From positions 27,974,145 through 28,038,144 of the forward strand of contig CM076266.1 in the NCBI GenBank assembly GCA_038380795.1: a stretch of 64,000 bases of DNA, given 5' to 3'. The notes beneath the pieces are model-generated. The model had not been told where the DNA came from, did no database searches, and saw nothing but the letters and a program-made list of their open reading frames with translations. Position numbers and translations under genes: made by a program. The stretch comes from Pyrocephalus nanus. Lineage: Eukaryota; Chordata; Aves; Passeriformes; Tyrannidae. The number at the start of each line of letters is the position of its first letter. The first letter of the stretch is position 1. Shown here one piece after another: positions 52,417 through 63,500 of this stretch.

Positions 52417-52475
52417 GGGCGGGGCTCCCGCCGGCCCGGCCTCCCCGGGAAGGGTCCCTGTCTGCGGCAGGGCGG
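52417..52475. promoter_or_regulatory. GC boxes (Sp1/KLF-type)
   Basis: GGGCGGGGC is present at 52,417-52,425 and GGGCGG at 52,470-52,475, within the densest part of the CpG island. They match the known consensus for Sp1/KLF factors. They lie upstream of, or within, the proposed leftward first exon. Occupancy is inferred, not seen. Confidence 0.55.
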
Positions 52476-52546
52476 GCGGAGGCGGCGGCGGCCCCGCCGC
52501 GGGGGCGCGGAGCGGCGGCGAATGGAAATGAGGAGCTGCGGCTGCC

Positions 52547-52649
52547 GGGGGATGAGGGGCAGGGTTTTTACCGGGGCTGGCTGGGCTGGGGGATGAGACG
52601 TTGATGGCACCGAGAGGGGAAACCCGGGATTTAGGGGGGCCGGGCGGGG
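52547..52649 (+). other. G-quadruplex-prone G-runs
   Basis: Two clusters of closely spaced G-runs lie on the plus strand: runs at 52,547-52,551, 52,556-52,559, 52,562-52,564 and 52,573-52,576; and runs at 52,626-52,628, 52,634-52,639, 52,642-52,644 and 52,646-52,649. Both fit the G3+N1-8 pattern for potential quadruplexes. Relative to a leftward transcript they lie on the template strand at or just upstream of the start region. Confidence 0.5.
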
Positions 52650-53318
52650 AAGGTTAAATGCACAACAGCAGCAGCTGCTGGCACGAATACGGCGTCACGG
52701 TGAAATCACAGGTGGCCGCCGCACGGTCCCTTCGCTACGAGCAGTTTGACGTTCTTGATGGTGGTTTGCCACTCGTTTACACCGGAGCTCGTGTGCAGTC
52801 AGGGCAACTCTTACAGGTTTGAACCTGGCTGGAAGAGACCCCCGCTGCTGAGTTAGGATTTTTCCCGTAGGCAAGGAAACGTTTGTAGGGACGTTTGTGT
52901 GGTTGCTCCAAGGGAAACTGAGCCTCGGAAATGCAGATCCAGAAACAGTGCCAGCTCCCAAACCCAGTCCCTTCCAGTTAAATGCATTACCCAAGGTACT
53001 ACTGCTTGCTGAAAATTTTAAGCCTTTCTTCCTCTCCCCTCATTAGCCATAATCATGATGTGTTGGTATGTTTCTATATTAACTAATGGAGGGGAAAATC
53101 CTACCTTTTCTACTTACCTTTTTTTCTGCTTAGGTTTTTTATTGCTATGTTATTATTATCAGCCAGTACAAACCTACTACATCTGTCTTCTGACAGTGTA
53201 GGCTATCTTATTTTTGATTTCTTATTACTTCAGTGGAAATGTTGAGTGTGTCAAGAATTCAGAACTTAAGAGTGCAAAGTGGTACACAGAACTTCAGATT
53301 TACATGGTAAGGTCATGG

Positions 53319-53670
53319 GAATCACAGAATAGTTTGCGCTGAAAGGACCTTTAAAGGTAATCTCGTCCAATTGCCCTGCAATGATCAGGGACATCTTCAA
53401 CTAGATCAAGTTGCTCAGAGCCCTGTCCAACCTGACCTTGAATGTTCCCTGGGATGGGGCTTCTATCACCTGTCTGGGCAACCTTCACCAATGATTTACC
53501 ACCCTCACTGTGAGGAACATATTCCTTAAATCTAATCTGAACCTACCCTCTTTTACTAAAAAGTTTATTCTTACCTTTCTAAGTCCCCTTTCAAGCACTG
53601 AAAGGCCAAATAAGGTCTCCCCAGCTGCCTTCTTGCTCAGCATTTCATTCAAGAGGCTTCACAGTCTACT
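53319..53670 (-). mobile_element. CR1 LINE, 5'-truncated 3' end
   Basis: The plus strand begins ATCACAGAATAG followed by a degraded version of the CR1 3' end, then the complement of the ORF2 C-terminal region (motifs like CCCTGTCCAACCTGACCTTG, and TAAGGTCTCCCC near 53,610). It is more diverged than the copy at 28.9 kb, with small indels breaking the ORF2 frame. It sits about 0.7 kb to the right of the CpG island, on the far side from the presumed gene body. Only the last few hundred bases of the element are present. Confidence 0.9.
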
Positions 53671-54690
53671 GATAAAATATTACCAATATTAAGACTGCGG
53701 ATTATTTGATGAGACTTTCCTTTGTCAGTGCAAAAGCACCAACCTTGTTTCCCTTCTCATTTCTTCTTTTGGCCAATATTTCCTTCAGGTTGCTGCGTAA
53801 TGATAACAAAATGAATGGGAGAGTCCATGTCATACACCAACAGCTAACACCTGTAGTTAGTTATGTATTAAATAATTAGGATAAATGGGCTAATTGAGCT
53901 GTAATAACAGAATAACCCATTACTGACTGGGATGTATAAGATTCTTGGCCTCCTATATGATAAGCAAAGAGATATGGGGACAGTTGCAAGGACTGGCAGC
54001 TTTGGTTGTGTCTGCCAGTTTGTGGATACTCTGGTTCATAGTCAAAGAGAAAAGGGCCATCACTTTGCCTAATAATCTTCCTGCCACCCTATCAAAATAA
54101 GGGAACAGCCTGACGTTAAAAAGCACCCCTATGCTTTACACACAGGGGATTTGTTTGGCAGAATGTCTATCAGCTCTGCTGAACTTCAGAAATAATATTG
54201 CTCTGTAAAAGCTTTTTCTTCTAGAGTTGCTTAGGGCAGTTCAGGGAAAAAATTCAGCTGCTGAGAAAACATTATCCTAGGGTTCACATAGACCACATAT
54301 GGAAACCATGGTTCAGAGAAATCATTTGTTTGTTTATGTTCGACTTACTGAGGTTAACCACTGTAAGGCACTTTGGTAGTTTGTTTTTAACGAGCAAGCA
54401 ATACATACTCACAGGTTAAAAGGTGTTTTCTGAAGAAGACTAAGGTTCAGCCTCTTCAGAGATCTATGCTTTGAAATGCAGTTATGACTTCACTCTGATC
54501 AAAAGCCAGCAAGCTTGGCTCCTTTGAGGCACTGTCATAAGTAATTATGAAGGACAAATTAAAAGGATTGGATTTTTTTTCTCACCGGAACAAAATTATT
54601 CTTGACGTTATAGCTGGTTATAAGAAATTTTAAAAATCTTTACGGGATTTGTAAAAGCACAAAACATTATTCATCCTTTACCTAATGAAA

Positions 54691-54735
54691 ATAATGAATA
54701 AAATAAAATAAAATAAACAAAAAAACCCCACAAAT

Positions 54736-54769
<34 letters not shown>

Positions 54770-54770
54770 G
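54691..54770 (+). repeat. (AAAAT)n/(AAAT)n microsatellite
   Basis: Arrays of AAAAT, then AAAT units, interrupted by AAAAAACCCCACA. It is a compound A-rich microsatellite likely to vary in length between individuals. Confidence 0.9.
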
Positions 54771-55086
54771 AAAGGGAGGTTCCAAACCAAAATAAGTGTC
54801 AGTTTTTAGTGCATAGAGAATCCAAATGTAAGTGTTTTAGGTATCAAGTAAAATAGGTGGAAGTTGTAAAGTGAGATGAACAAGGGTATATACATTAACT
54901 TCTTATCCTTGAAGTATTCTTTAGCACTCAAGAGAATTGAAGTCTGATCCTCATCAACTTCTAAGGATCGGGATGAGGTGCGCAAGCAACACTGATCCAG
55001 TGTGAATAAGACATTCATATAGCAGACAGAGGAAGATGTATTTTCTTTTCTGCGCCTTTTCTGACAAGTCAGGTAATTTCTCCAGC

Positions 55087-55109
55087 TTTTTTTTTTTTTT
55101 TTTTTTTTT
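55087..55109 (+). repeat. Poly(T) tract, 23 T
   Basis: Uninterrupted run of 23 T. On the minus strand it gives a lysine run in spurious reading frames. No retrogene is recognised beside it. Confidence 0.95.
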
Positions 55110-57084
55110 CCTGTCTTTGGCCAGGTTGTCTCCAAGCTCCCTCGGATAGACACTGTCTTTAAAAACAGCACAGAGACTCAAAAAAATTCCCAATTTCAGC
55201 TGAGAATAGTAGATACAATATAAAAAAATCACCCCAAATTTACAGAACTGGAGCCAGAAAAATAACAAAATAATTCCAAATTTCTCAGTGTCCTTTTGAA
55301 AGTACATCCCCTCAAGGCTGCTCTCTTAGACAATGCAGGGGTGATTCTATTGCAAACTCTCAGAGCTACAGCCATGTGGAACCAAGAATGAGCCCTCTAA
55401 GACTGTAACCATCCCTTCTCTCCATAGACCGGTCACATGGTTGGTTACAAACATCCAGCAGGAGCTTAAAAATATGCAATTTTTAAAACTGAATCAGTCT
55501 GTCACTGAAAGGAAAAACTATGAAGAACTTATTACACAGTATTTTTACACCCCCTTCTTATCCTAGAAGGACTATAATTATTCCCTGTTTCAGGAGCTGT
55601 ACAGTAGTAATCTCTCTCCTCCTACATGCTTCATTTACAACTTGAGAGCTAGCAGCGTATTAAATTTTTAATAAATTATACTAAAATATTGTGGCACTGT
55701 TCTAAAAATAAAACCTGAAGATGAGTCATTAAGGATATGTTCCTTAATATCCCTTAAACACATAGTGTTTTTTACAAAAAAGTCTTGGCTTATAAACATC
55801 TATGATCATAAATACTTTCAGAAAAGCACTAGCAGTGAATTGGTAGTATTTGAGTCACTTTTTTTGAGTCACAAAAGGAGAAAGCTTTTTCATTTTCACT
55901 ATTAATCTCTTTTCCTTTCATCTCAAATTTAATTCATCTCTAGGTCTTTACAAAGTCATGAAATTATTCATGTGCTAAGAAGAATAAGGTAGTATGAAAG
56001 AAGGAAGAATCTCACAAAGATTCAATAAAAGTAACTATAAAAATACCAGGAAGAATAAGGAAAATACTGGACTTCCATTCATTCTGGACCACAACATTGG
56101 CCTGAGCCATTTTAGAAAGTTTTAAAAATAATGCTTCTAATTTTTCCCTCCACAGGACTAATTTTGATGGGGAGTTCAGATAACAGCAGACAGTGGATTG
56201 TTCTTTTACTACTGTCTTTTGTATTTATGCTTACATTTAACATTGGGTCCTCAAATCCATGGTTAAAATAATTAATTAAAGTAGTCTGCTTTTCAGGCAT
56301 CTTGAATGTTCACTTGCTTTACTGACAATTATAGAAAGTAGAAATACCCAGCACCTCTAAGATTGAGCACTGTTTACTTAATTGTCTATACACGGTCTTT
56401 GAAATCTAACATCAAGTCTACAGACTTCAAAAACCTTAACCTTCATATCTGGGGGTTTTCTATCCTCTCCTCATGTCTCACAAGCATCTTAAAGCACCCC
56501 AGAATTTGTAAAGAGAAATGGAAGGACCGAAGAAGCAAAAGTTGATTGGCTATGAATGCCAAAGTAATTTACACATAGGACATGCTTACATATTGGATGG
56601 TTTGAGGAAAGCATTCACACATTTTTTTTTTATCCATATTGATCAAGATGGGCTCTCAAAAAAGACAGCTGTTAATAGGGGAAAGTTGTTCTTGTGCTAG
56701 TTGCATGAACATAGAAGTCTCTAAGCATTTAGTTAAGCAACTAATATCTCAAAATGGAAAAGAAGAAATGTATTAAAAATACAAAATCTTCAAAAAACAC
56801 AGTAATTACCAATCTTTAAAAGTTCTCATAGAGGGAAGAAAAAAACCTTAAGCCTTAAAGAAGAATTCAAAAGACTTTGAGAGTACTTGTCCTTGGAGAA
56901 GACTGGAGCTGTTTAGCTATTCTGCTGTGCTGAAGAGCATGGAGTATACCATTGAAAAGAGGAAACTAGAATATAACATTTTCAGTGCTTGTCACAGCTA
57001 TTTCAGTTCTGCCTCTGAATATTCTTTATTCAAAATGTGGACACTTCTCTTATAAATGCACTGAAAATGCTATTCAAAACCAGA

Positions 57085-57585
57085 GGGGGTATCGCTTAGG
57101 GGGTTGGGGTGACCCCCTGGCGACAGACCCAGTGGCACATTTTGTATGGGAGACGAGACACACACACGAGATATGTGACTCACAAAATGGCCATTTATTA
57201 AAACAAGAAGTTAGCTTTTATACAGTGGGATACAGAGAATTCGGGAACAGGGGAGGGTCTTTGCTTGGAGCATCAAATCCAGAGTTTTACAGATAAGGGG
57301 GCTTGAAAGGATAGGCGAGGGGGGTATATTTGGCCATATATGGTAAGGGGAATGCAAGGGAAGAAGTGGTGAGGGGCACAGACAGGGGGGTCTGTGGGGG
57401 TCTGCAGGCTGCTTCTTATCTCAAGATTCAGGCATATCCTGTAGCTGTAGTGGTCAGGGCAGTCCTAGATGGATTTCTTCCTCGTGAGGCCCCTTTGCAG
57501 CCTTCCTGCATTCTTCTCCATTGTCTGTACACCACTGTAGGTCCACTTCCCACATGGTGGTGAGGAGATATATATACCTCACCCG
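57085..57585 (-). mobile_element. Solo LTR of an endogenous retrovirus (ERVK/alpharetrovirus-like)
   Basis: On the minus strand a TATA box (TATAAAA, plus positions 57,216-57,222) is followed within about 20 bp by AATAAA (57,194-57,199) and then GGCCATTTTGTGAG, the close TATA/polyA/R spacing known in avian class II (ALV-related) LTRs. A U5-like stretch follows, ending near GCCAGGGGGTCA (about 57,109). The opposite edge lies near GGTATATATATCTCC (about 57,575). Base composition (G-rich on plus, with many homopolymer steps) differs from the flanks. There are no viral genes on either side, so it is most likely solo. TG/CA ends and a target duplication could not be set with confidence. Confidence 0.65.
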
Positions 57586-60285
57586 TGTCTTAATGAAATG
57601 CATTTAAGAGGATGATCACCGGTAACATTGTAGTAGCTTACATGGAGAAAAACTATTCTGAAAACACTTAAAACATGTCGTCAGAGACGTCTACTTTCAA
57701 AAAGCCTTCACCCACAAAGAATTCCTAGTACTGTTTGAGCAATCACTGCTGGTGGGAGGTGTCTTCTGGAAAAGTCACCACACCACACCAAAACGGTGAA
57801 GGCTTAAATTTCCATTTTACCACGTGTCTATCAGATTCAGGAATAACAACAGTGGCACAGCAGGGAAGAAACTCAGACAATCTGGACTGCAGGTGACTGA
57901 GAAGACCTGTTCTCATAGTTTGCCTAAGGCAAGAACTTCAACAAACTGTGTATCTTCACATGTCCCATAAACTCTAGGGATTTGTTGCTGCTGACTTTTT
58001 CATCAGCTTAGGTGTTTCCCTAGTTTATGTCTGTATGCTTGACAGAAATGGTCCCTGACCACCTTTAGACTGGGCTTAAATATATGCTTTTCAGCAGTTG
58101 CTGGCAATCACCTAGCAAATTGTCTGAGTGCTGTCATTAAAAAAAAATCCACATAAATGAAACTATTAACTTTTTAAACAGGAAAAGGATTTGCTTACCA
58201 CAAAAACTTGTCAAAATATGTGTGGTTCTAATAGGTGGAATTTAGTATGGGATGTACATCTCATGGAAACACTAATGTATAAACTATATTATTCTTCTTA
58301 TGCCCAGCTCTTAGAAACAGAAGAAAATATAATTGTAATGGTAGAAGTAAATCTAAATAAGACTAAAATCAACTGCAGGAAAAGATGAAAGAATATGAGA
58401 TTAAAAAAAAATCTAAGATTATTGTCCTATGTGTTACTAATTTTTTTTAACTAAGTACTTTTAATCCTACAGCTGTGTTTTAATAACTGATATTAAGTCT
58501 GTTATTATTGTGTCAGCATTGTGATAAAAATCAAGGAGGCCTTTCCAGAGATCATCACCAAATCAGCAAAAAGCTAGGGCTTGCTGTTTTCTTAATAAGC
58601 AACAGATAAGATACAAACTTCCCTTGTATTTAAAACCTCTCTCTTGTTCAGAAACTAAATTCATTGCTTCATTATAATTAGGACCTTTGCAGATTTCTTT
58701 ATAATTGCTAATTACTTTTTAATCTCCCTGGCAATAAATAGCTTTTCTAAACTTAATTGATTTTTCTCACAAGGACTAACAGATTACCCAAGATTCTGCT
58801 CACCATCTGTCATGTAAACATAGGTAAAGTAAAATTATCCTTGCTTTGTCTTCCTAAATTACATCTCTTTTCCTTTAGATTTGTTCTATTCAGACTTAGA
58901 GTATCACTCAGCAATATTTGGTTGGATTAATTATTTGTAAAGTAACTTTTCAGAAGCAGAAATTATATACACAGTGAACAGAGACTTTTGATAAGTTGCA
59001 AAGGGTTATATTCAGCTAAAAGTTCCTCTGAAAAGATGGTAAAACTCTAATTCTTAAATGTAAAAATCTCTAAAACTATAATCAGGTTCCAAATAGCAAT
59101 GTGTTGGATTAATTAATTATTATATTTCTCCAGATTAAGAAAACTGAAATAAGCAGTGTTATTCATCTTCTTCTGCACTGTGCATTTCAGGGAGAGAAGC
59201 AATAAAGAAGGAAAAGAGAATTCATGTTTCCAACCTCAAAAGTTGGGAAGCTTTGTAATGAAAATTAATTGTCACATAACTTACAAGTCTAGGAAGTGAG
59301 ACTTCAGAAACAGATGTCTGATTAAAATTGTTTGCACTGTCCCTGATCCAATTAGAAAATTATCCCCCTGCCATCATGGCACTGTTATTTCTGTTTTTTA
59401 TGAAAATATAACCAGTTAGAGCCTCCTGGATGTCTTCTTTATAGCTGGATGAAAGTATTTAAACAACTGCATTAATAAAACAATTTTATAAGTCTTTTTC
59501 AAGGGCTATTAATTCAGCCATGTAAACTTTAGCATTTTTTAGAGATTTTTAAGTGCATTTAGTCCCAAAACATACTGAAGGATTTTGATTCAGTAGTGCA
59601 TTAGGTGTCTGCTGGTGTGACTCCTGAAAATGTCCCAGTCAAAGCAGCTTTCCGGAAGTGTTCCACAATGGCCTCCATGTTCTTACAGTATTTTTGCTCA
59701 GTATTTTTTTCTCACTTTGTTAAGGTTAAGAAAAATAAGGTATTTTTTCTAAAAATGACTTCCAATAAATTGTGGAAGTATTGCAGCCAAATAGAAGACA
59801 TGGCCAAGGTGTCTGCCTTTTGTTTATTATTAAAAATAAATGTGGAGTGTTGACAAAACAAATAAAATATGGCGCTTTTTTCTGTGGAAATAAAAAGGTA
59901 AAAATGCATATTACACCTGAAACCTGGCAGATGAGTTATGATCTAGTATATTGATTTCTTTTGATTGTTTTTATTCACAGAGTGTTACATTTTGTTTACT
60001 TGATCAGTAGGAAAAATAAAATAATTTTCAGAAAGAGCTTTCCTTTCTTTTAGTATCTTCCAGGGATAAAGAAAAAAAAAAACCCTCTTTGTTTTCCATC
60101 CCTTTGCCATTCTACTTTTGCTTACCATTTCTTCTGTTTATTGCTTTCATCCCTGCTTGCAAAAGGTTCTCGGGCATTTTTACAGGGCCAATCTCCTAAA
60201 CAATCTCTGCCCATCAATCCTGTGGGTTCAGATGTTTGGCTCTTCCAAGCTTCTGGAAAAACCAGTCTACCCATCCACCAGTCTC
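57586..60285. other. Unique AT-rich noncoding DNA between the LTR and a CR1
   Basis: No genes or clear repeats are seen. It includes the TAATTA-rich candidate block at 58.5-58.8 kb and similar words near 59,100. Confidence 0.55.
58490..58780. other. Candidate AT-rich conserved noncoding block
   Basis: Dense homeodomain-core words (TTATAATTAGG, GCTAATTACTT, CTTAATTGATT) lie in sequence with little simple repeat and no recognisable transposon. Developmental enhancers often look like this, but AT-rich DNA gives such words by chance. Confidence 0.2.
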
Positions 60286-60562
60286 CCAGGCAATCAGCAG
60301 TAGGACAAAAGGGCACGGTCTTAAGCTGTGCCAGGGGAGGTTTAGGTTGGATATTACGAAGAAATTTTTTATGGAGAGAGTAATCAGATGTTGGAATGGC
60401 CTGCCCAGAGAGGTGGTGGATTCACCGTCCCTGGAGGTTTTTAAGCTGAGGCTGGATGTGGCACTGAGTGCCATGGTCTGGTAACCACAGTGGGGTTGGA
60501 TCAAGGGTTGGACTTGATGATCTCGGAGGTCTTTTCCAACCTGGTTGATTCTATGATTCTAT
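60286..60562 (+). mobile_element. CR1 LINE, 5'-truncated 3' end
   Basis: Plus orientation. It starts near TAGGACAAAAGGGCACGG, continues through the ORF2 C-terminus (residues such as [30 protein letters not shown]), and ends in the 3' UTR with GGTTGGACTTGATGATC, TCTTTTCCAACCTGG and the terminal ATTCTATGATTCTAT repeat. The intact 8-bp-type tail and the nearly open frame mark it as one of the younger CR1 copies here. Reverse transcriptase and endonuclease domains are missing. Confidence 0.93.
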
Positions 60563-63500
60563 AGCTCTGCAATACAAATCTCCATCAAATCCTGCATTTG
60601 CCTTATCAGTTCTGATGATATTTCCTTTAATTGGATATTTCTCTTGTAATGTGTATGAATTATCTGTATTAATTAACTCTGACATTAATTGCCAGACACT
60701 GCATTATGATCACAGGAATAAGTCTCTTGGAGTGCCATTCCCAGATTTCATGTTGGGGAGAGTGCTGGACTCAGGTGATGCTCTGTCAGGGCAGTCCTCA
60801 AGGTCTCATAATAACGTTCCCACAGTCAACCAGATACAGCAGCAGGGTGACAGATTTGCAGATGTCTGTAAGCAGATCTTCAGTCTATTGGCAAGCTCTA
60901 TGGCCTCTGAAGATTCAATGCTGAAAGCAAGGACACTATCCACCCTGTCTTGATTTTAGAGCAATTATAAGTTACTGCATCTAGCACAATTGCTGATATT
61001 TGTGGAAGTCATGCAGGGATTTTCCTGGAAAGGATAGCAAATGTTTTGGCTTCTTATTTATCTCCAGTAAAAAGGGATGTCCTAAAGGTGGGTGGATTTG
61101 TTCATGTCATACCTCAAGGTGTTTGGATGAACATTGGTCACACTCTGAAATGAGCAGCATCCAATGCATTGGGATGGCAACAGGCAAATCCTTAGAAAGA
61201 AAATAGGTGTATTCAGGCTGTTAAATTTGGAGTAATGATTCACCCAGCCTTGTGGCAGCAGTGTAAGGAGTCAGGCTGGTAGATGCTGAGCCTGGACTGA
61301 TAGGAGCAGGGCTTCTTTCACTTGAAACAACCAACCCAAGCGGGACTTGGGAATCCCTCCCTAAGGGTGTCATGCCATGCCTTGAATTCACAGAACAGGT
61401 AGTAAACTATGCCTGAGTGGGAATGTGCACACATGCAGAAGTAAATAAATGCTGTGATTTGCAGCTCAATTCCAACATAGCATGTGTCCTCTTTCATCAG
61501 TGTGCCCTATTTTTTCAGCATTAGTGCCAAGCTCTTCAGCTCAAAAGCAAAAGGTTTTCCTTAGACCATTGAAGAGTTTACCATGGCCGTATTCTGAGAC
61601 TTTGAATCAATCATTTAGCTTGAATAAGGACTTCAGAAATGTTAATGTTTTGGTTAAGAACTGCAGACACAGAAACAAAAAAAAATACAGTGTCTCTGCA
61701 TACCCCTATTTCTCTTGCAGACAAAATGGAAATACTTGCCTCATTCTTTTCTCTTCCTATGCAAGTCTGTGGTTTCATGAGGTTTACATTATTAAAAATT
61801 ATCCTCTAAGGCAAAAGTTGTAGAGCCAACTTAATGGGGCTCATTTTGAAGTCAATGAGTTTCTATATGAATAGTCAAGTCATACAAGTTAAGATAGTGG
61901 AATAAGAAAGCAATAATCTAGTAATAACGAAGTGGGAAGAAGCTTGAACACTTATTAAGCCTTGCTCCCTCAGGACTCAATAATTATGTCCGAGTTTTTA
62001 AATATGCTGAGCTTCAACTTAAGTAATGTACATTTAATGGAGCAGACAAAATTTTAACAGATTCACACTGTTTAGAGTTCCCTGAATTTTGCACTTGTAT
62101 GAGTAGTACCTCAGTATATACTCTATCTTTCCTAAGGTGCCATTCAAAACCAAAATTAATTAAGGAAAATTTAAAGGCAATGCTATAATCAGTCAAAAAG
62201 AATGAGTATGTTTGAGTGCTATTCTTTTTTCAATTTGTTTTGTCTTAAAGGAAGACCATGAGTAGTTTTTTCCCACTGCAGTTATTGCTGGAATGATTGA
62301 AGGAAAGAATAAAGAAATAAACAGAAAACAAAGGGCATTTGTAAAACTACTATAATCTGCCCATGGAATTTTAGCACTCATGCAACATATGTTTGAATTT
62401 AAAAGTCTAAATTCTCCCTTCTCTTTCTGAATTTATTTTAGGAGACATTGACCACATTTCAGCTTTGATCTAACCATTTTTATCCTAGACAACTTACAGC
62501 TTTAATTATTTAGTACCTATGACAGACAGCTAAATCCTTGGAGTTAATCGCCCTTCAATAGGAAATCTCTAAATTCGTTCTTCCTCTACCCCTCCACCCT
62601 CATCACAGGCTAAAGTCAAACTTTAGCCAACCCATAATCAACTTCTTCCAACCAGCAGTTTTACTTATTTGGTGCCTTTTGATTTATAATGTCATTCACT
62701 GTAGCACCTGCTTCATCTCAGCCCTATTCAACCTTCACCAATGGCTTGCCAGGCACTTAGTTATTCATCTCCTCCAATAAATGCTTTACCTAATGGAGAG
62801 TTGCAGTTCTCCATTTCTCAAAGTAAGGAGTGAAGGAACCTGCTTTTCTTTGTCAGCTGAATGCATATAGATATATGCACAGACATACATTTTCATTACT
62901 CACTACAGGTTTTTCCTATCACAAAAGTTTCTCCGTCTGACTGTCAGGAAATATTTGTGCTCTCACATTACTTGTATTAATATCAGCTCTGACTCCATCT
63001 ATGCAAACTAGAATTGATTCTCCTGTTTCCTCCTGATTTTTATTTCCTATACTCCTAGCCGAGACAAGAAAGATTACATGGGAAACACAATATAGCCAGG
63101 CAAAATAAAATATAGTCTAAAGAGACAAACTTGGTCAATTTTATTAAAAAAACCACAAATTAAAATTTAAAGACACAGTCGTTGTGTACATAACACTGAC
63201 CTACCAGTATTTTTCTACTTCTATTGCATCTACTGAATCTCTCATCCCTTTGCACACTTGCTGTGCTATCACAAGACCTCTGGCAGTGGCCCTACTGTCG
63301 AGTCCAAGGATCAGAACTTTATATGTAAGTCAGACTTTTGCTTTCAAAGCAATGTATTTTCCATTAGCTTCAAAAGTGGTTTTACCTTCTCTTTACCTGT
63401 TGCTTTTCTTCCTATCTTGCTCAGTAGAATGACTAAAAATAATTATCTGGTTATAAATAACTAATGCCCCTGAATAAAAGGGGAAATGAAATGAAAACTG

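Larger units (their letters stand above)
52295..52550 (-). other. Putative noncoding first exon (5' UTR) of a leftward gene
   Basis: On the minus strand the sequence GCAGCG|GTAAGC places a good donor with its G at 52,294, so the exon's last base is 52,295. The 5' boundary is unknown and is set roughly at the GC-box cluster. I find no ATG on the minus strand between 52,295 and about 52,700. The in-frame GTG near 52,382 is preceded directly by TGA. The exon is therefore most simply a 5' UTR with the start codon in a later exon. It carries an interrupted CAG repeat. Its 3' partner exons should lie at lower coordinates, possibly outside the window. A second, weaker minus donor (GGA|GTGAGG) lies near 52,200. 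Reading the CAG run as a polyglutamine stretch would need a non-ATG start and is not favoured. Confidence 0.5.
51965..52690. promoter_or_regulatory. CpG island promoter
   Basis: CpG density and GC content rise sharply against the AT-rich surroundings. The dense core runs from about 52,150 to 52,650, with shoulders from about 51,965 and to about 52,690. No TATA box is seen in the core. GC boxes (GGGCGGGGC at 52,417-52,425 and GGGCGG at 52,470-52,475) fit a Sp1/KLF-type dispersed vertebrate promoter. The only good splice donor in the island reads on the minus strand (52,294), so the main transcript probably runs leftwards. A divergent rightward transcript is possible, but I see no strong plus-strand donor in the island. 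It is the only CpG island in the window and the best evidence for a gene start here. The gene itself cannot be named from this sequence. Confidence 0.85.
52691..57084. other. Noncoding DNA right of the CpG island
   Basis: This would be upstream flank of the leftward gene. It holds a CR1 tail, a compound microsatellite and a poly(T) run. From about 52,700 to 53,000 the GC content falls gradually from the island. I see no convincing rightward exon; CAAG|GTACTA at about 52,994 is a weak donor. Confidence 0.55.

Noticed and set aside
52214..52531. 105-codon frame across the CpG island on the plus strand
   Set aside because: Ala/Pro/Gly/Arg-rich translation is the usual by-product of GC-rich promoter DNA, where stop codons are rare.
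54806..55307. Two overlapping minus-strand frames of 117-121 codons with lysine runs
   Set aside because: They are opened by the 23-T tract; no domain or retrogene is recognised.
60214..60504. Minus-strand 96-codon frame
   Set aside because: It is the antisense shadow of the plus-strand CR1 element.
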